64,000 bases of DNA from UBA3305 sp002373555 (GCA_946612455.1 CAMOER010000009.1:18798-82797), one strand, 5' to 3'. Numbered from the stretch's first letter, positions 7,796-17,154 are shown. The notes: generated from the letters alone by a model not told the origin. Translations and numbers: made by a program.

Positions 7796-8938
7796 ATGAT
7801 CAGACCGGAGATGGCACAGCGGTTCATAGACCAGATCACGGAATATACAGAATACAATATCAATATCATGGACGGATCCGGCGTGATCATCGCGAGCCGT
7901 GACAAAAACCGGATCGGCAGCTACCACGAGGCCGCTGACCGGATCATCAGGGGAAAAGAAGATATCATTTCCATAGATGACGACAAGATGTTCCCGGGCG
8001 TTCTTCCCGGCATCAACATGGCGATCATGGAGGACGGGAAAAAGGAAGGTGTTGTCGGCGTCACAGGAGATCCGGCGCATATCCGGGAGGTCGCGATGGT
8101 CACAAGACTGGCGATCGAGGCCATGCTGAAATATGAAAAACAGCAGGAGCGGATCCTTCTGCGGCGCGAGCGGAAAGAGAACTTTATCTACATGCTCACC
8201 AGAGTGGAGGATGCTGATCCCGCCGAACTGCGGCAGCTGGCGGAACGCCTGAACTATGATGAATCCATCCTGCGGGTGCCCATCCTCTGCAGGATCCTGG
8301 ATGATACGCCGGCGGAGGAAATGTTCCGCCTGATCCGCACCAATGACGGACACAGCCGTCAGGATATGTCTGTCATAACGGATGAGAAGCATGTGCTGGT
8401 CTTCCGGACGCTGCAGGAGGCAAAAGGATCGAAATATTCCCGTTTCCGGGAGAATATCCTTGCCTATCTGGACAGGACGCTGCGGGAACTGCGCAGCAGA
8501 CACGGCACGAAACCGGCCGCTGTCTTTTATATCGGAACGCCGCAGAGAGCCTTTACGCAGTATATTCACGCCTACCGGCACTGCACCTGGCTGGAGGCCA
8601 ATGCCGGGATCTCCGGGAATTCGGCGGCGGAGGCGGTCTTTTTCTATGATCACACGGAGGAATATTTTTATTCGGTCCTGCCGAAGGAGGAGCTGCACCG
8701 GGTATTCTATCAGTACCGGCTGCAGCTGCAGGCGGAGGACAGGGAACAGTTCCTGGAGACCGCCGGCGCGCTGATCCGGAACAATTTCAACCTGACCGGC
8801 GCCGCGAAGGAAATGTACATTCACAAAAACACCATGATGTACCGGTATAACAAACTGAAGGATCTTCTGGATATCGATCCGGTCAGATCATCGTCGGACC
8901 GGAACTTCCTGGTGCTTCTGTACTACAGCATGAAATAA
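7796..8938 (+). CDS. CdaR-type sugar diacid/glycerate regulator
   Basis: Transcriptional regulator of the CdaR family, 380 residues. The N-terminal diacid-recognition domain starts RPEMAQRFIDQITEYTEYNINIMDGSGVIIAS, here recognisable in residues 3-130. The C-terminus carries the PucR-like helix-turn-helix (LTGAAKEMYIHKNTMMYRYNK) around residues 335-355. In other bacteria CdaR activates glucarate, galactarate and glycerate genes. Here it is followed directly by glycerate kinase and a GntP permease, so it likely responds to glycerate or a related acid. The ATG at 7796 has a GGGAG site; an upstream in-frame ATG at 7715 would overlap the previous gene and adds non-homologous sequence. Confidence 0.9.
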   Translation: MIRPEMAQRFIDQITEYTEYNINIMDGSGVIIASRDKNRIGSYHEAADRIIRGKEDIISIDDDKMFPGVLPGINMAIMEDGKKEGVVGVTGDPAHIREVAMVTRLAIEAMLKYEKQQERILLRRERKENFIYMLTRVEDADPAELRQLAERLNYDESILRVPILCRILDDTPAEEMFRLIRTNDGHSRQDMSVITDEKHVLVFRTLQEAKGSKYSRFRENILAYLDRTLRELRSRHGTKPAAVFYIGTPQRAFTQYIHAYRHCTWLEANAGISGNSAAEAVFFYDHTEEYFYSVLPKEELHRVFYQYRLQLQAEDREQFLETAGALIRNNFNLTGAAKEMYIHKNTMMYRYNKLKDLLDIDPVRSSSDRNFLVLLYYSMK

Positions 8939-8945
8939 GAAGGAT

Positions 8946-8992
8946 AGAACGTACGTTTTGTGACGACAGCACAAAGCCGTACGTTCTTTTTA
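8946..8992 (+). terminator. Terminator after the CdaR gene
   Basis: Outer stem AGAACGTACG / CGTACGTTCT (8946-8955, 8978-8987), inner stem TTTGTG / CACAAA, then a T run. It separates the regulator from the glycerate kinase transcript. Confidence 0.78.
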
Positions 8993-9087
8993 TGCTCTGA
9001 TCTCATGGGAGAAATGCCTCCCGGCCGGTATGATAAAGACAGAAATGAGGAGCCGGAATCAAAGGCGCATCTACAAGGAGGAAGAAA

Positions 9088-10227
9088 ATGAAACTCATCT
9101 TTGCTTCGGATTCTTTTAAGGGGACGCTTTCAAGCGAAAAGACCGTGGAACTGCTGACGGAAGCTGCGCATGAGGTGTTCGGGCCCTGCAGCACCTGCGG
9201 CGTGCCGGTCGCGGACGGCGGCGAGGGAACGACGGATGCCGTAGTGCTCGCACGGGGCGGCAATAAGGTGTATACGACCGTACACGGGCCTCTGATGGAA
9301 GAGGTGCAGGCGTATTACGGCATGCTTGGCGGCAGCGAAGCCGTGCTGGAGATGGCGCAGGCATCCGGTCTGCCCATGGTTCCCGAAGAGAAGCGGAATC
9401 CGCTGAATACAACGACTTACGGCACCGGTGAGCTGGTGCTTGCGGCGATCAATGCCGGCTGCACCGACATCTCCATCGCGATCGGCGGCTCTGCGACGAA
9501 CGATGGCGGCATGGGATTTGCAAGTGCGCTCGGCGTGCGTTTCCTGGACAGCGAAGGCAATGTGCTTTGCGGAAAAGGCAGCGAGCTCGAAAAGGTGGCG
9601 CATATCGATGTCAGCGGGATCCCGGCAAATGTCCGGAATGCGCATTTCACGGTCATGTGCGATGTGACCAACCCGCTCTGCGGAAAAGACGGCGCGACGT
9701 ATACCTTCGGAAAGCAGAAGGGCGGCACACCGGAGATCCTGGAGCGCCTGGAAAAGGGAATGTGCGCCTACAGGGATGTGATCATTCGTGAATTCGGCAC
9801 GGATCCCGATACCGTTCCGGGAACCGGCGCGGCCGGCGGTCTCGGCGCCGCGCTGAAGATCTTCTTCCATGCGGAGATGAAGTCCGGCATTGAAACCGTT
9901 CTGGATATGATCGGTTTTGACAAACTGCTTTCCGGCGCGGATCTGATCGTGACCGGCGAAGGCAGGACAGACTGGCAGAGCTGCTTCGGCAAGGTCATGC
10001 AGGGCGTGGGCGACCGCGCAAAAAAGCATGCCGTTCCGGCGGTCGCGCTCTGCGGCGGACTCGGAAAGGGATACGAAGGAATTTACGAGCATGGCATTGA
10101 TTCGATCATGACGACGGTCGATACGCCGATGCCGCTTGCCGAGGCGCTGGAGAGAGCGGAAGAGCTCTATTACAAAGGCGCTGTCCGCCTGTTCCGGATG
10201 GTGCGCGCCGGCATGCGCATGAAATAA
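9088..10227 (+). CDS. glxK: Glycerate kinase
   Basis: Class I (GlxK/GarK) glycerate kinase, 379 residues, phosphorylating D-glycerate with ATP, usually to 2-phosphoglycerate, which enters lower glycolysis. Clear family blocks are the N-terminal FASDSFKGTLSS, VADGGEGTTDA, the glycine-rich AIGGSATNDGGMG, and LIVTGEGRTDWQS before the C-terminus. A strong AAGGAGG lies seven bases upstream of the ATG. The GntP permease gene follows after 55 bases and the CdaR regulator precedes it, forming a glycerate uptake and use cluster in which imported glycerate is trapped as a phosphate ester. Confidence 0.95.
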   Translation: MKLIFASDSFKGTLSSEKTVELLTEAAHEVFGPCSTCGVPVADGGEGTTDAVVLARGGNKVYTTVHGPLMEEVQAYYGMLGGSEAVLEMAQASGLPMVPEEKRNPLNTTTYGTGELVLAAINAGCTDISIAIGGSATNDGGMGFASALGVRFLDSEGNVLCGKGSELEKVAHIDVSGIPANVRNAHFTVMCDVTNPLCGKDGATYTFGKQKGGTPEILERLEKGMCAYRDVIIREFGTDPDTVPGTGAAGGLGAALKIFFHAEMKSGIETVLDMIGFDKLLSGADLIVTGEGRTDWQSCFGKVMQGVGDRAKKHAVPAVALCGGLGKGYEGIYEHGIDSIMTTVDTPMPLAEALERAEELYYKGAVRLFRMVRAGMRMK

Positions 10228-10282
10228 AGCCGCAGGATCTTCCCCGTCATTATGAAAAAGCTTTAAGGAGAAATGAATTATC

Positions 10283-11545
10283 ATGGATGCACAGTTCACA
10301 ACACTCGGCGCGATCATCGGACTTGTGATCGCCATCATTCTCATCATTAAAAAAGTACAGCCCGCTTACAGCCTGATCCTGGGCGCCCTGATCGGCGGAC
10401 TGATCGGCGGCGGCGGTCTGGAAGCGACCGTCAGCACGATGGTATCCGGCGCCGGATCGATGATGTCTTCGGTCCTCCGGATCCTGACCAGCGGAATTCT
10501 CGCCGGCACGCTGATCAAAACAGGCTCGGCGGAACAGATCGCGGAAACGATCGTGCAGAAGCTCGGCGAGAAACGGGCCGTGGCGGCGATCGCCGTCGCC
10601 ACGATGATCATCTGCGCCGTCGGCGTGTTCATCGATATCTCTGTCATTACGGTCGCGCCGATCGCGCTGGCCATCGGCAAACGCGCCGGTCTTTCCAGAA
10701 GCGGGATCCTGATCGCCATGATCGGCGGCGGCAAGGCAGGAAACATCATTTCTCCGAACCCCAATACGATCGCGGTATCGGAAGCATTTGAACAGGATCT
10801 GACATCCGTGATGGCCAGAAATATTGTTCCCGCGGTCTGCGCGCTGATCGTGACGATCCTGATCGCATCGATCCTTGTGAAGAAAACGGGAGAAGAGATC
10901 CAGGCGTCGGATCTTGAGAGCACGGGTGGAAAAGAGCTGCCGGGCTTCCTGCCGGCGATCATCGGACCGGCCGTGGTCATCATCATGCTGGCGCTCCGGC
11001 CGCTGGCGGGCATCGCCATCGATCCGCTGATCGCGCTTCCGGTCGGCGGTGCAGTCTGCGCAGTCGTGACCGGCAAAGCGAAAAACTTCGTTGAATACAG
11101 TGAATTCGGTCTGACCAAGGTCATCGGCGTCTCGATCCTGCTGATCGGCACCGGTACGATCGCCGGCATTATCAAGGCATCTGCGCTGCAGTATGATGTC
11201 ACGACGCTGCTGGAAGCCATGAATATGCCTGCGTTCGTTCTTGCACCGCTCGCCGGTATCCTGATGGCAGCTGCGACCGCATCCACAACAGCCGGTGCGA
11301 CCGTTGCCGCACAGACATTTGCACCGACACTGCTGGCGAACGGCGTTTCCGGACTGGCGGCTGCCGCCATGATCCATGCCGGTGCGACGGTCGTCGATTC
11401 CCTGCCGCACGGTTCGTTCTTCCATGCGACCGGCGGTGCCGTGAACATGAGCATCGGAGACCGCATGAAGCTGATCCCGTTCGAAGCAATGATCGGTCTT
11501 ACGAGCACCGCAGTTTCCGTGATCCTTTATCTTGTACTGCACTGA
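10283..11545 (+). CDS. GntP family permease, probable glycerate transporter
   Basis: Integral membrane transporter of 420 residues with about 12 hydrophobic segments, of the gluconate:proton symporter (GntP) family. Visible family features are ILGALIGGLIGG in the second helix region, GGGKAGNIISPNPNTIA near residue 150 and the late GATVVDSLPHGSFFHATGGA loop. Family members carry gluconate and related hydroxy acids; some GntP proteins are found with glycerate kinase and are believed to carry glycerate. Position directly behind the kinase supports that substrate. The AAGGAG site is 12 bases from the ATG, which is rather long. A strong terminator follows. Confidence 0.88.
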   Translation: MDAQFTTLGAIIGLVIAIILIIKKVQPAYSLILGALIGGLIGGGGLEATVSTMVSGAGSMMSSVLRILTSGILAGTLIKTGSAEQIAETIVQKLGEKRAVAAIAVATMIICAVGVFIDISVITVAPIALAIGKRAGLSRSGILIAMIGGGKAGNIISPNPNTIAVSEAFEQDLTSVMARNIVPAVCALIVTILIASILVKKTGEEIQASDLESTGGKELPGFLPAIIGPAVVIIMLALRPLAGIAIDPLIALPVGGAVCAVVTGKAKNFVEYSEFGLTKVIGVSILLIGTGTIAGIIKASALQYDVTTLLEAMNMPAFVLAPLAGILMAAATASTTAGATVAAQTFAPTLLANGVSGLAAAAMIHAGATVVDSLPHGSFFHATGGAVNMSIGDRMKLIPFEAMIGLTSTAVSVILYLVLH

Positions 11546-11556
11546 TGCAGGCCCAG

Positions 11557-11593
11557 GCGGGCCGGGAGACAATTTCCCGGTCCGCTTATTTTT
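11557..11593 (+). terminator. Terminator after the GntP gene
   Basis: Stem GCGG-G-CCGGGA / TCCCGG-T-CCGC (11557-11567, 11575-11585) with one G-T pair, then a T-rich tail TTATTTTTATT. Confidence 0.8.
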
Positions 11594-11594
11594 A

Positions 11595-11623
11595 TTGTAT
11601 AAAACGGAATTTAATGTTATAAT
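11595..11623 (+). promoter_or_regulatory. Promoter of the GlpA-like operon
   Basis: TTGTAT (11595-11600), exactly 17 bases, then a consensus TATAAT (11618-11623). It partly overlaps the T tail of the preceding terminator and lies about 100 bases before the start codon of the FAD dehydrogenase gene. Confidence 0.65.
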
Positions 11624-11724
11624 TTTCAGGAAATTGGCAGATATTTTTCTGGAAATGCGGCTGAAGCGAGGCCGGGACAGAGCGTCCGGCCGGTACATCT
11701 TCGCCGCAGGAGGGAGTTTGCAAT

Positions 11725-13179
11725 ATGTATGATGCGGTCATCATAGGCGCGGGCATCACCGGGTGTGCCGTCGCCAGGTTCCTGTCCAAATACAGCGGCA
11801 GGTTCTGTGTCATGGAACGTTCCGAGGATGTCTGTACCGGCACCTCCAAGGCCAATTCCGCGATTATCCATGCCGGATTTGACGCGGCGCATGGTTCGCT
11901 CATGGCGAAGTACAATCTGCGCGGCTGTCAGATGTACCCGGAACTTTCGCGGGAGCTGGGCTTTGATTATAAGAACAACGGTTCTCTGGTCCTGGCGCTT
12001 TCCGAAGAGGATATCCCGAAGCTGCACGCCCTGCTGGAGAACGGCAGAAAGAACGGCGTGGAAAAGCTGGAGATCGTGGGCAGAGAACGGCTGAAGGAGC
12101 TGGAGCCGAGCGTCGGGCATGTGCCGGTCGCTGCGCTTTATGCACCGACGGCCGGAATCGTCTGTCCTTTCGGCGCTACGGTCGCTTTTGCCGAAAATGC
12201 ATACACCAACGGGGTGGAATTCCGGTTCAACTCCGAGGTCAAATCGCTGACGCCCGGACAGGATGAGAGCGGGGAACCGTATTGGATCGTTCAGACTTCA
12301 GACGGTTCCGTCCGCACCCGCGCGGTCATCAATGCTGCCGGCGTTTATGCGGATATCCTGCATAATATGGTTTCGTCAGAGAAGATCCATATCACGCCGA
12401 GGAGAGGAGATTATATCCTTCTGGACCGGCGGACGGGAGGCTATGTGAAGCACACGGTCTTCCAGGTGCCCGGAAAGCTCGGCAAGGGCGTTCTGGTATC
12501 CCCCACGGTCCACGGCAACACGATCGTCGGGCCGACGGCGGAGGATATCGATGACAGGGAAGGCGTGGATACGACGGCTGCCGGCTTTGATGATCTGATG
12601 GAAAAGGCAGGATATGCCTTCGATGATCTGCCGCTTCGCGAAGCGATCACCAGCTTTGCCGGGCTTCGCGCACATGAGGAAAGGCATGATTTCATTCTCG
12701 GCGAAGTCGCCGATGCGCCGGGATTCTTTGACTGCGCCGGTATCGAATCCCCCGGGCTCACTGCGGCGCCGGCCATCGGTACGGAGATCGCGGATCAGGT
12801 GGCGAAGAAGCTGGCATTATCCCTGAATCCGGACTTTGACGGACACAGAGAGCCCTTCTTCGATCCGAAAAAGATCACGGATCCGGAGGAACTCCGGAAA
12901 GTCCTCGCGGAAAACCCGGATTACGGCCGCATCGTCTGCCGCTGTGAACAGATCAGTGAAGGCGAGATCCTGGAGGCGATCCGCAGGCCGCTCGGCGCGA
13001 AGAGCCTGGACGGCGTGAAGCGCCGCGTGCGTGCCGGCATGGGCCGGTGCCAGTCCGGATTCTGTTCGCCCCGGATCATGGATATCCTGGCGGCGGAACT
13101 CGGCGTGGATGTTGCGGATATCACCAAGTCCGGAGGAAATTCCAAAGTCATTTCCGGGCTTGTCAAAGACAGGATATAA
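11725..13179 (+). CDS. GlpA-like FAD-dependent dehydrogenase with BFD [2Fe-2S] domain
   Basis: FAD oxidoreductase of the glycerol-3-phosphate/2-hydroxyglutarate dehydrogenase (DAO) family, 484 residues. The N-terminal Rossmann motif is GAGITGCAVARFLSKY; the FAD-binding C-terminal part contains the CAGIESPGLTAAPAIG loop. A BFD-type domain at about 400-460 carries CRC and a later CQSGFC, four cysteines for an iron-sulfur cluster. The next two genes encode an FAD/NAD oxidoreductase and a DUF1667 protein, a three-gene arrangement common in Clostridia and thought to oxidise glycerol-3-phosphate. The downstream importer and phosphodiesterase fit that role. L-2-hydroxyglutarate is an alternative substrate. 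Confidence 0.88.
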   Translation: MYDAVIIGAGITGCAVARFLSKYSGRFCVMERSEDVCTGTSKANSAIIHAGFDAAHGSLMAKYNLRGCQMYPELSRELGFDYKNNGSLVLALSEEDIPKLHALLENGRKNGVEKLEIVGRERLKELEPSVGHVPVAALYAPTAGIVCPFGATVAFAENAYTNGVEFRFNSEVKSLTPGQDESGEPYWIVQTSDGSVRTRAVINAAGVYADILHNMVSSEKIHITPRRGDYILLDRRTGGYVKHTVFQVPGKLGKGVLVSPTVHGNTIVGPTAEDIDDREGVDTTAAGFDDLMEKAGYAFDDLPLREAITSFAGLRAHEERHDFILGEVADAPGFFDCAGIESPGLTAAPAIGTEIADQVAKKLALSLNPDFDGHREPFFDPKKITDPEELRKVLAENPDYGRIVCRCEQISEGEILEAIRRPLGAKSLDGVKRRVRAGMGRCQSGFCSPRIMDILAAELGVDVADITKSGGNSKVISGLVKDRI

Positions 13180-13191
13180 GGCGGTGATGCT

Positions 13192-14484
13192 ATGGAAAGA
13201 ACAGAATATGATCTGATCGTGATCGGCGGTGGGCCCGCGGGACTTTCCGCAGCGGTCGCCGCGTATGAAGCAGGGGAAAGAAACATCCTGGTGCTGGAAC
13301 GGGATACGCGTCTCGGCGGGATCCTGAACCAGTGCATTCACAACGGCTTCGGTCTGCATACCTTCCAGGAGGAACTGACCGGCCCGGAATATGCGCAGCG
13401 CTATATAGACAAACTGACCGAAAGAGAAATCGAATACAAGCTGGATACCATGGTGATGTCGCTCGGGCAGAACGAGGACGGGACGAAGACCGTGACTGCC
13501 GTCAATGAGACGGACGGACTTCTGATCCTGAAGACCAAGGCGCTGATCCTGGCCATGGGCTGCCGCGAACGCAGCCGCGGATCGCTCAATATCCCGGGTT
13601 TCCGGCCGGCAGGCATCTTCTCCGCCGGCACTGCGCAGCGTCTCGTGAATATCGAAGGGTATCTTCCGGGCAGGCGTGTCGTGATCCTGGGATCCGGCGA
13701 TATCGGCCTGATCATGGCCCGGAGAATGACGCTGGAGGGCGCGAAGGTGCTGGTATGCGCCGAACTCATGCCCTACTCCGGCGGCCTGAAGAGAAATATC
13801 GTGCAGTGTCTGGATGATTTCGGCATCCCGCTGAAGCTTTCGCATACCGTCGTCCGGATCGAAGGCAAGGAGCGGGTGGAAGGCGTCGTGATCGCGGAAG
13901 TCGGTCCGGACCGGAAGCCGATCCCCGGTACGGAGGAGCATTATGACTGCGATACGCTGCTTCTGTCGGTCGGACTGCTCCCTGAAAATGAACTGACGAT
14001 CGGCCTCGGTGCGGAAATGAGCCGGATCACGAACGGACCGATCGTGGACGAGTCACTGGAAACCTCCGTCCCCGGTGTGTTCGCTGCCGGCAACGTGCTG
14101 CATGTACATGATCTCGTGGATTATGTGTCAGAGGAAGCCGCCATGGCAGGAAGGAGTGCTGCGGCTTATATCAGGGAATTCGGCAGCGGCACCGCACCGA
14201 AGAATGAGATCCCCGTCACATATGCCGGGGGTATCCGTTATACGGTCCCGGCCTCCATTGATCCGGCGCGGATCGAAGGCTGGCTCAAGATCCGTTTCCG
14301 CGTGGGCGATGTCATGCAGAACCGAAGCGTCGTGCTGACCATCAACGGAAAAACAGCACTGACAAAGAAACGCCGTGTGATGGCACCCGGTGAGATGGAG
14401 GAGATCGTACTGACAGAGAAACTGGTCAGATCGCAGGGAGAGATCCGTTCGATCGGGATCAGCGTAGAGGAGGAGCAGGGATGA
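13192..14484 (+). CDS. FAD/NAD(P)-dependent oxidoreductase, partner of the GlpA-like protein
   Basis: Pyridine-nucleotide-disulfide-type flavoprotein, 430 residues. It has the FAD dinucleotide fold (GGGPAGLSAAVAAYEAG), the CIHNGFGLHTF segment typical of this subgroup, a second dinucleotide fold for NAD(P)H (ILGSGDIGLIMARRM, about residue 165) and the C-terminal GVFAAGN motif. It lacks a CxxxxC redox pair, so it is not a thioredoxin reductase. It starts 12 bases after the dehydrogenase stop and overlaps the DUF1667 gene by four bases, so the three are translationally coupled. It probably moves electrons from the dehydrogenase to NAD+ or another carrier; the acceptor is not shown by the sequence. 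Confidence 0.88.
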   Translation: MERTEYDLIVIGGGPAGLSAAVAAYEAGERNILVLERDTRLGGILNQCIHNGFGLHTFQEELTGPEYAQRYIDKLTEREIEYKLDTMVMSLGQNEDGTKTVTAVNETDGLLILKTKALILAMGCRERSRGSLNIPGFRPAGIFSAGTAQRLVNIEGYLPGRRVVILGSGDIGLIMARRMTLEGAKVLVCAELMPYSGGLKRNIVQCLDDFGIPLKLSHTVVRIEGKERVEGVVIAEVGPDRKPIPGTEEHYDCDTLLLSVGLLPENELTIGLGAEMSRITNGPIVDESLETSVPGVFAAGNVLHVHDLVDYVSEEAAMAGRSAAAYIREFGSGTAPKNEIPVTYAGGIRYTVPASIDPARIEGWLKIRFRVGDVMQNRSVVLTINGKTALTKKRRVMAPGEMEEIVLTEKLVRSQGEIRSIGISVEEEQG

Positions 14485-14849
14485 AAACGGTTGAACTTAC
14501 CTGTATAGGCTGTCCTCTGGGCTGCCGGATCGAAGTGATGATGAATAACGAAGGCGGGATTGAACTGGTCACCGGCAATTCCTGTCACAGAGGCGACATT
14601 TACGCCAGAAAGGAAGTGACCGCGCCGACCAGGATCGTGACCAGCTCGGTCAGAGTATATGGGAGCCGGGAAGGCGAGCGCATGGTCCCGGTCAAGACCG
14701 CTGCGGATGTACCGAAGGGGAAGATCATGGATGTCATCCGGGATCTGGCCGGCGTATCGGTCCCGTGCCCGGTCCGGATCGGGGATGTGCTGATCCGGGA
14801 TATCGCCGGCACCGGCGTCGATATGATCGCCACGAAAAATGTAGACTGA
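14481..14849 (+). CDS. DUF1667 domain-containing protein
   Basis: Small protein of 122 residues with cysteines in TCIGCPLGC near the N-terminus and a further NSCHRGDIYARKE motif at about residue 35, the DUF1667 signature. The cysteine pattern suggests a bound iron-sulfur cluster or zinc. It regularly occurs as the third gene after a GlpA-like dehydrogenase and an FAD/NAD oxidoreductase, as here, and may be the electron-transfer subunit of that complex; this role is inferred. The ATG overlaps the upstream stop in an ATGA junction, indicating translational coupling. Confidence 0.9.
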   Translation: MKTVELTCIGCPLGCRIEVMMNNEGGIELVTGNSCHRGDIYARKEVTAPTRIVTSSVRVYGSREGERMVPVKTAADVPKGKIMDVIRDLAGVSVPCPVRIGDVLIRDIAGTGVDMIATKNVD

Positions 14850-14892
14850 CAGTCATCCGGGACATATATTTGGGATAAGTTGCATAAATCTA

Positions 14893-14939
14893 TTTACACT
14901 TTCGCACGGTTATGATAAAATTCTACTAAAGTTGTGCGA
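14893..14939 (+). promoter_or_regulatory. Promoter of the ABC importer operon with flanking inverted repeat
   Basis: TTTACA (14893-14898), 17 bases, TAAAAT (14916-14921). TCGCAC at 14902-14907 and GTGCGA at 14934-14939 are perfect inverted repeats bracketing the -10, a possible operator; no regulator gene is adjacent. Confidence 0.6.
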
Positions 14940-15020
14940 TTAATACGACCGCACTGCTCATAGTGCCTGACGACAGAACGGAAACCTGTCCGGGCATCAC
15001 ACAAAAGGAGGGAGAACCAA

Positions 15021-16193
15021 ATGAAGAAGTACAGGAAATGGTTGGCACTGGCACTGGCATCCGCCATGGTAATGTCCCTGGCTGCCTGCGGCGGCTCCGG
15101 CGCACCCGCGGAGACCGAGGCACCGGCAGAGACCGAAGCTGCTGCACCGGCTGAGACTGAAGCTGCTGCACCGGCAGAGACCGAAGCTGCTGCACCTGCG
15201 GAAGGCGCTGTGGATCTGAACAGCATGTCCGTTGACGAGCTGATCGAAGCCGCGAAGGCTGAGGGCGATGTACAGTCTGTCGGTATGCCCGATGAATGGG
15301 CTGACTGGGGTTCCCTGTGGAACTACATGAGCGAGACCTACGGCATCACCCATGCGGACGTCGATATGTCCTCCGCTGAGGAGCTGCAGATGTTCGTCAC
15401 CGAAGGCGAGAACGGCACCAAGGATATCGGCGATGTCGGCTATGCTTTCACATCCCAGGTCATTTCCGAGGATCTGACCCAGGGCTACAAGACTTCTTAC
15501 TGGGATTCCGTACCGGATTGGGCAAAGGGTGAAGACGGCAAGTGGATGGTCGCTTACACCGGCGCTACGACCTTCCTGGTCAATACGGATCTGATCGAAG
15601 AAGAAGCCCCCACTTCCTGGGAAGACATCAAGAACGGTTCCTATAAAGTCGCGATCGGCGATATCAACGGCGGAAACGCACAGGGCGCTATCATTGCTTC
15701 CAACTTCGCACTCGGCGGAGACCTGACCAACATCGATCCCGCGATCCAGTTCTGGACCGAGATGGCCGAGGCCGGACGCATCAATTCCCTGGATATCGTA
15801 CAGCAGAACTTCGAGACCGGCGAAGTACCGGTCGGCGTTGTATGGAGCTTCACCGGAATTCCTTATTCCAAGAACATCACCAACTACAAGATGGTCGCCA
15901 ACACCCCTACCGACGGCGCCATCCTGAACGGTTATGCATCCGTCATCAACAAATATGCTCCTCATCCCTGCGCAGCTGCGCTGACCCGTGAGGTCATGTT
16001 CAGCGACGAAGGTCAGACATTCCTGGCGAACGCCGGCGGCGTACCGACCAGAACAGATGTTGAGATCGAAGGCTTTGATGCCAGCGCTTATGAGAATGCG
16101 ATCCCGATGACCGATCCCGATGCCTATGCAGCAGCCTGCGAAGAAGTTGTCACCAGATGGACTGAGGAGATCCTTCCTCTGATCAACGAATAA
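15021..16193 (+). CDS. ABC transporter substrate-binding lipoprotein
   Basis: Extracellular solute-binding protein of 390 residues, tethered to the outer face of the membrane. A lipoprotein signal ends in the lipobox LAAC (Cys23). It is followed by a low-complexity linker of four APAETEA-type repeats (about residues 28-60), then the periplasmic-binding-type fold with the conserved middle GATTFLVNTDLI and NAGGVPTR near the end. Overall it resembles the iron/polyamine/phosphonate type of binding proteins. Two permeases, an ATPase and a glycerophosphodiester phosphodiesterase follow in the same operon, which makes a glycerophosphodiester or related phosphate ester the likely ligand. An AAGGAGGG ribosome site is present. 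Confidence 0.9.
   Translation: MKKYRKWLALALASAMVMSLAACGGSGAPAETEAPAETEAAAPAETEAAAPAETEAAAPAEGAVDLNSMSVDELIEAAKAEGDVQSVGMPDEWADWGSLWNYMSETYGITHADVDMSSAEELQMFVTEGENGTKDIGDVGYAFTSQVISEDLTQGYKTSYWDSVPDWAKGEDGKWMVAYTGATTFLVNTDLIEEEAPTSWEDIKNGSYKVAIGDINGGNAQGAIIASNFALGGDLTNIDPAIQFWTEMAEAGRINSLDIVQQNFETGEVPVGVVWSFTGIPYSKNITNYKMVANTPTDGAILNGYASVINKYAPHPCAAALTREVMFSDEGQTFLANAGGVPTRTDVEIEGFDASAYENAIPMTDPDAYAAACEEVVTRWTEEILPLINE
15120..15191 (+). repeat. Three 24-bp tandem repeats in the lipoprotein linker
   Basis: Three 24-base units (15120-15143, 15144-15167, 15168-15191) encode APAETEAA; the first and third are identical and the second differs at two bases. Partial units flank them. They code for the flexible spacer between the lipid anchor and the binding domain. 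Confidence 0.9.
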
Positions 16194-16221
16194 TTCATCT
16201 GCCGAATCAGATGCATCAGAG

Positions 16222-16245
16222 TGGGCGTACATCGCTGTACGCCCA
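16222..16245 (+). promoter_or_regulatory. Intercistronic hairpin between binding protein and permease genes
   Basis: Perfect 10-base stem TGGGCGTACA / TGTACGCCCA with loop TCGC, followed by only a partial pyrimidine tract. Its place, 28 bases after the binding-protein stop, suits partial termination or mRNA protection that keeps the binding protein in excess over the permeases. Confidence 0.65.
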
Positions 16246-16302
16246 TTCTCTCTATGAAAAGAACCGCGCCGTTTTCCCGGAATCAAACTCAGGAGCCTGT
16301 CT

Positions 16303-17154
16303 ATGAAAAAGAATAAATACATCTATCTGATAGCGCTGCTCCCGTTCCTGGTGGTCGCTTTCATGTACGAGATCATTCCGCTCATCATGATCGTCGTGAA
16401 CAGCTTTCACCCGGATGCCGGAGGAGGTTTTACCTTAGAGAATTACCAGACGGTATTCTCCAAGCTTCTGTATCAGAAAGCCATCACGAACAGCATCAAG
16501 ATCTCCATGATCTCTGCCGCAGCAGGCATTGTCGTCGCGTTTTTCGGCGCAAGGGCCGCCCATCAGTCCACCGGCAAGCTGCACAATATCTTTATGGCGA
16601 TCCTGAACATGGTCTCCAACTTCGCCGGTATCCCGCTGGCCTTCGCCTATATGATCCTGCTCGGCAATGCTGGCGTCATGACGCAGATCGGCCGCGAATT
16701 CGGGATCTCTGCGCTGGCGAATTTTGATCTGTATTCCACGAACGGTGTGAGTCTGATCTATGTATATTTCCAGATACCGCTGTCCACACTGCTGCTCATA
16801 CCCGCCTTTGAAGGCGTGCGGAAGGAGTGGCAGGAGGCCTCTACGCTGCTTGGCGCGACAAGAGGGCAGTTCTGGACAAAGATCGGCATTCCTGTCCTGA
16901 TGCCCAGTATCATGGGTACGTTTTCCGTTCTTTTCGCAAATGCGCTGGCTGCATACGCGACCGTATACGCGATCATGATGAACAGCATTTCCCTGCTGCC
17001 GATCCAGATCGCCGGCTGCTTCGTCGGCGAAGTCAAGATCCGGCCCGGTCTTGGCGGTGCGCTTTCCGTGGTCATGATGATCGTCATGGTGATCATGATC
17101 CTGATCACGAATGCGATCAGCAGACAGTTCCAGAAAGGGGGTAAGCAGGCATGA
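16303..17154 (+). CDS. ABC transporter permease, first subunit
   Basis: Inner-membrane permease of 283 residues with about six hydrophobic helices. The cytoplasmic EAA loop that docks on the ATPase is visible as EWQEASTLLGATRGQFWTKIGIPVLMPSI at about residues 175-205. The N-terminus (MKKNKYIYLIALLPFLVVAFMYEIIPL) is the first helix. It resembles the PotB/PhnU class of permeases. Its stop overlaps the start of the second permease gene by four bases, so translation is coupled. It forms a heterodimeric channel with the next gene product. Confidence 0.9.
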   Translation: MKKNKYIYLIALLPFLVVAFMYEIIPLIMIVVNSFHPDAGGGFTLENYQTVFSKLLYQKAITNSIKISMISAAAGIVVAFFGARAAHQSTGKLHNIFMAILNMVSNFAGIPLAFAYMILLGNAGVMTQIGREFGISALANFDLYSTNGVSLIYVYFQIPLSTLLLIPAFEGVRKEWQEASTLLGATRGQFWTKIGIPVLMPSIMGTFSVLFANALAAYATVYAIMMNSISLLPIQIAGCFVGEVKIRPGLGGALSVVMMIVMVIMILITNAISRQFQKGGKQA

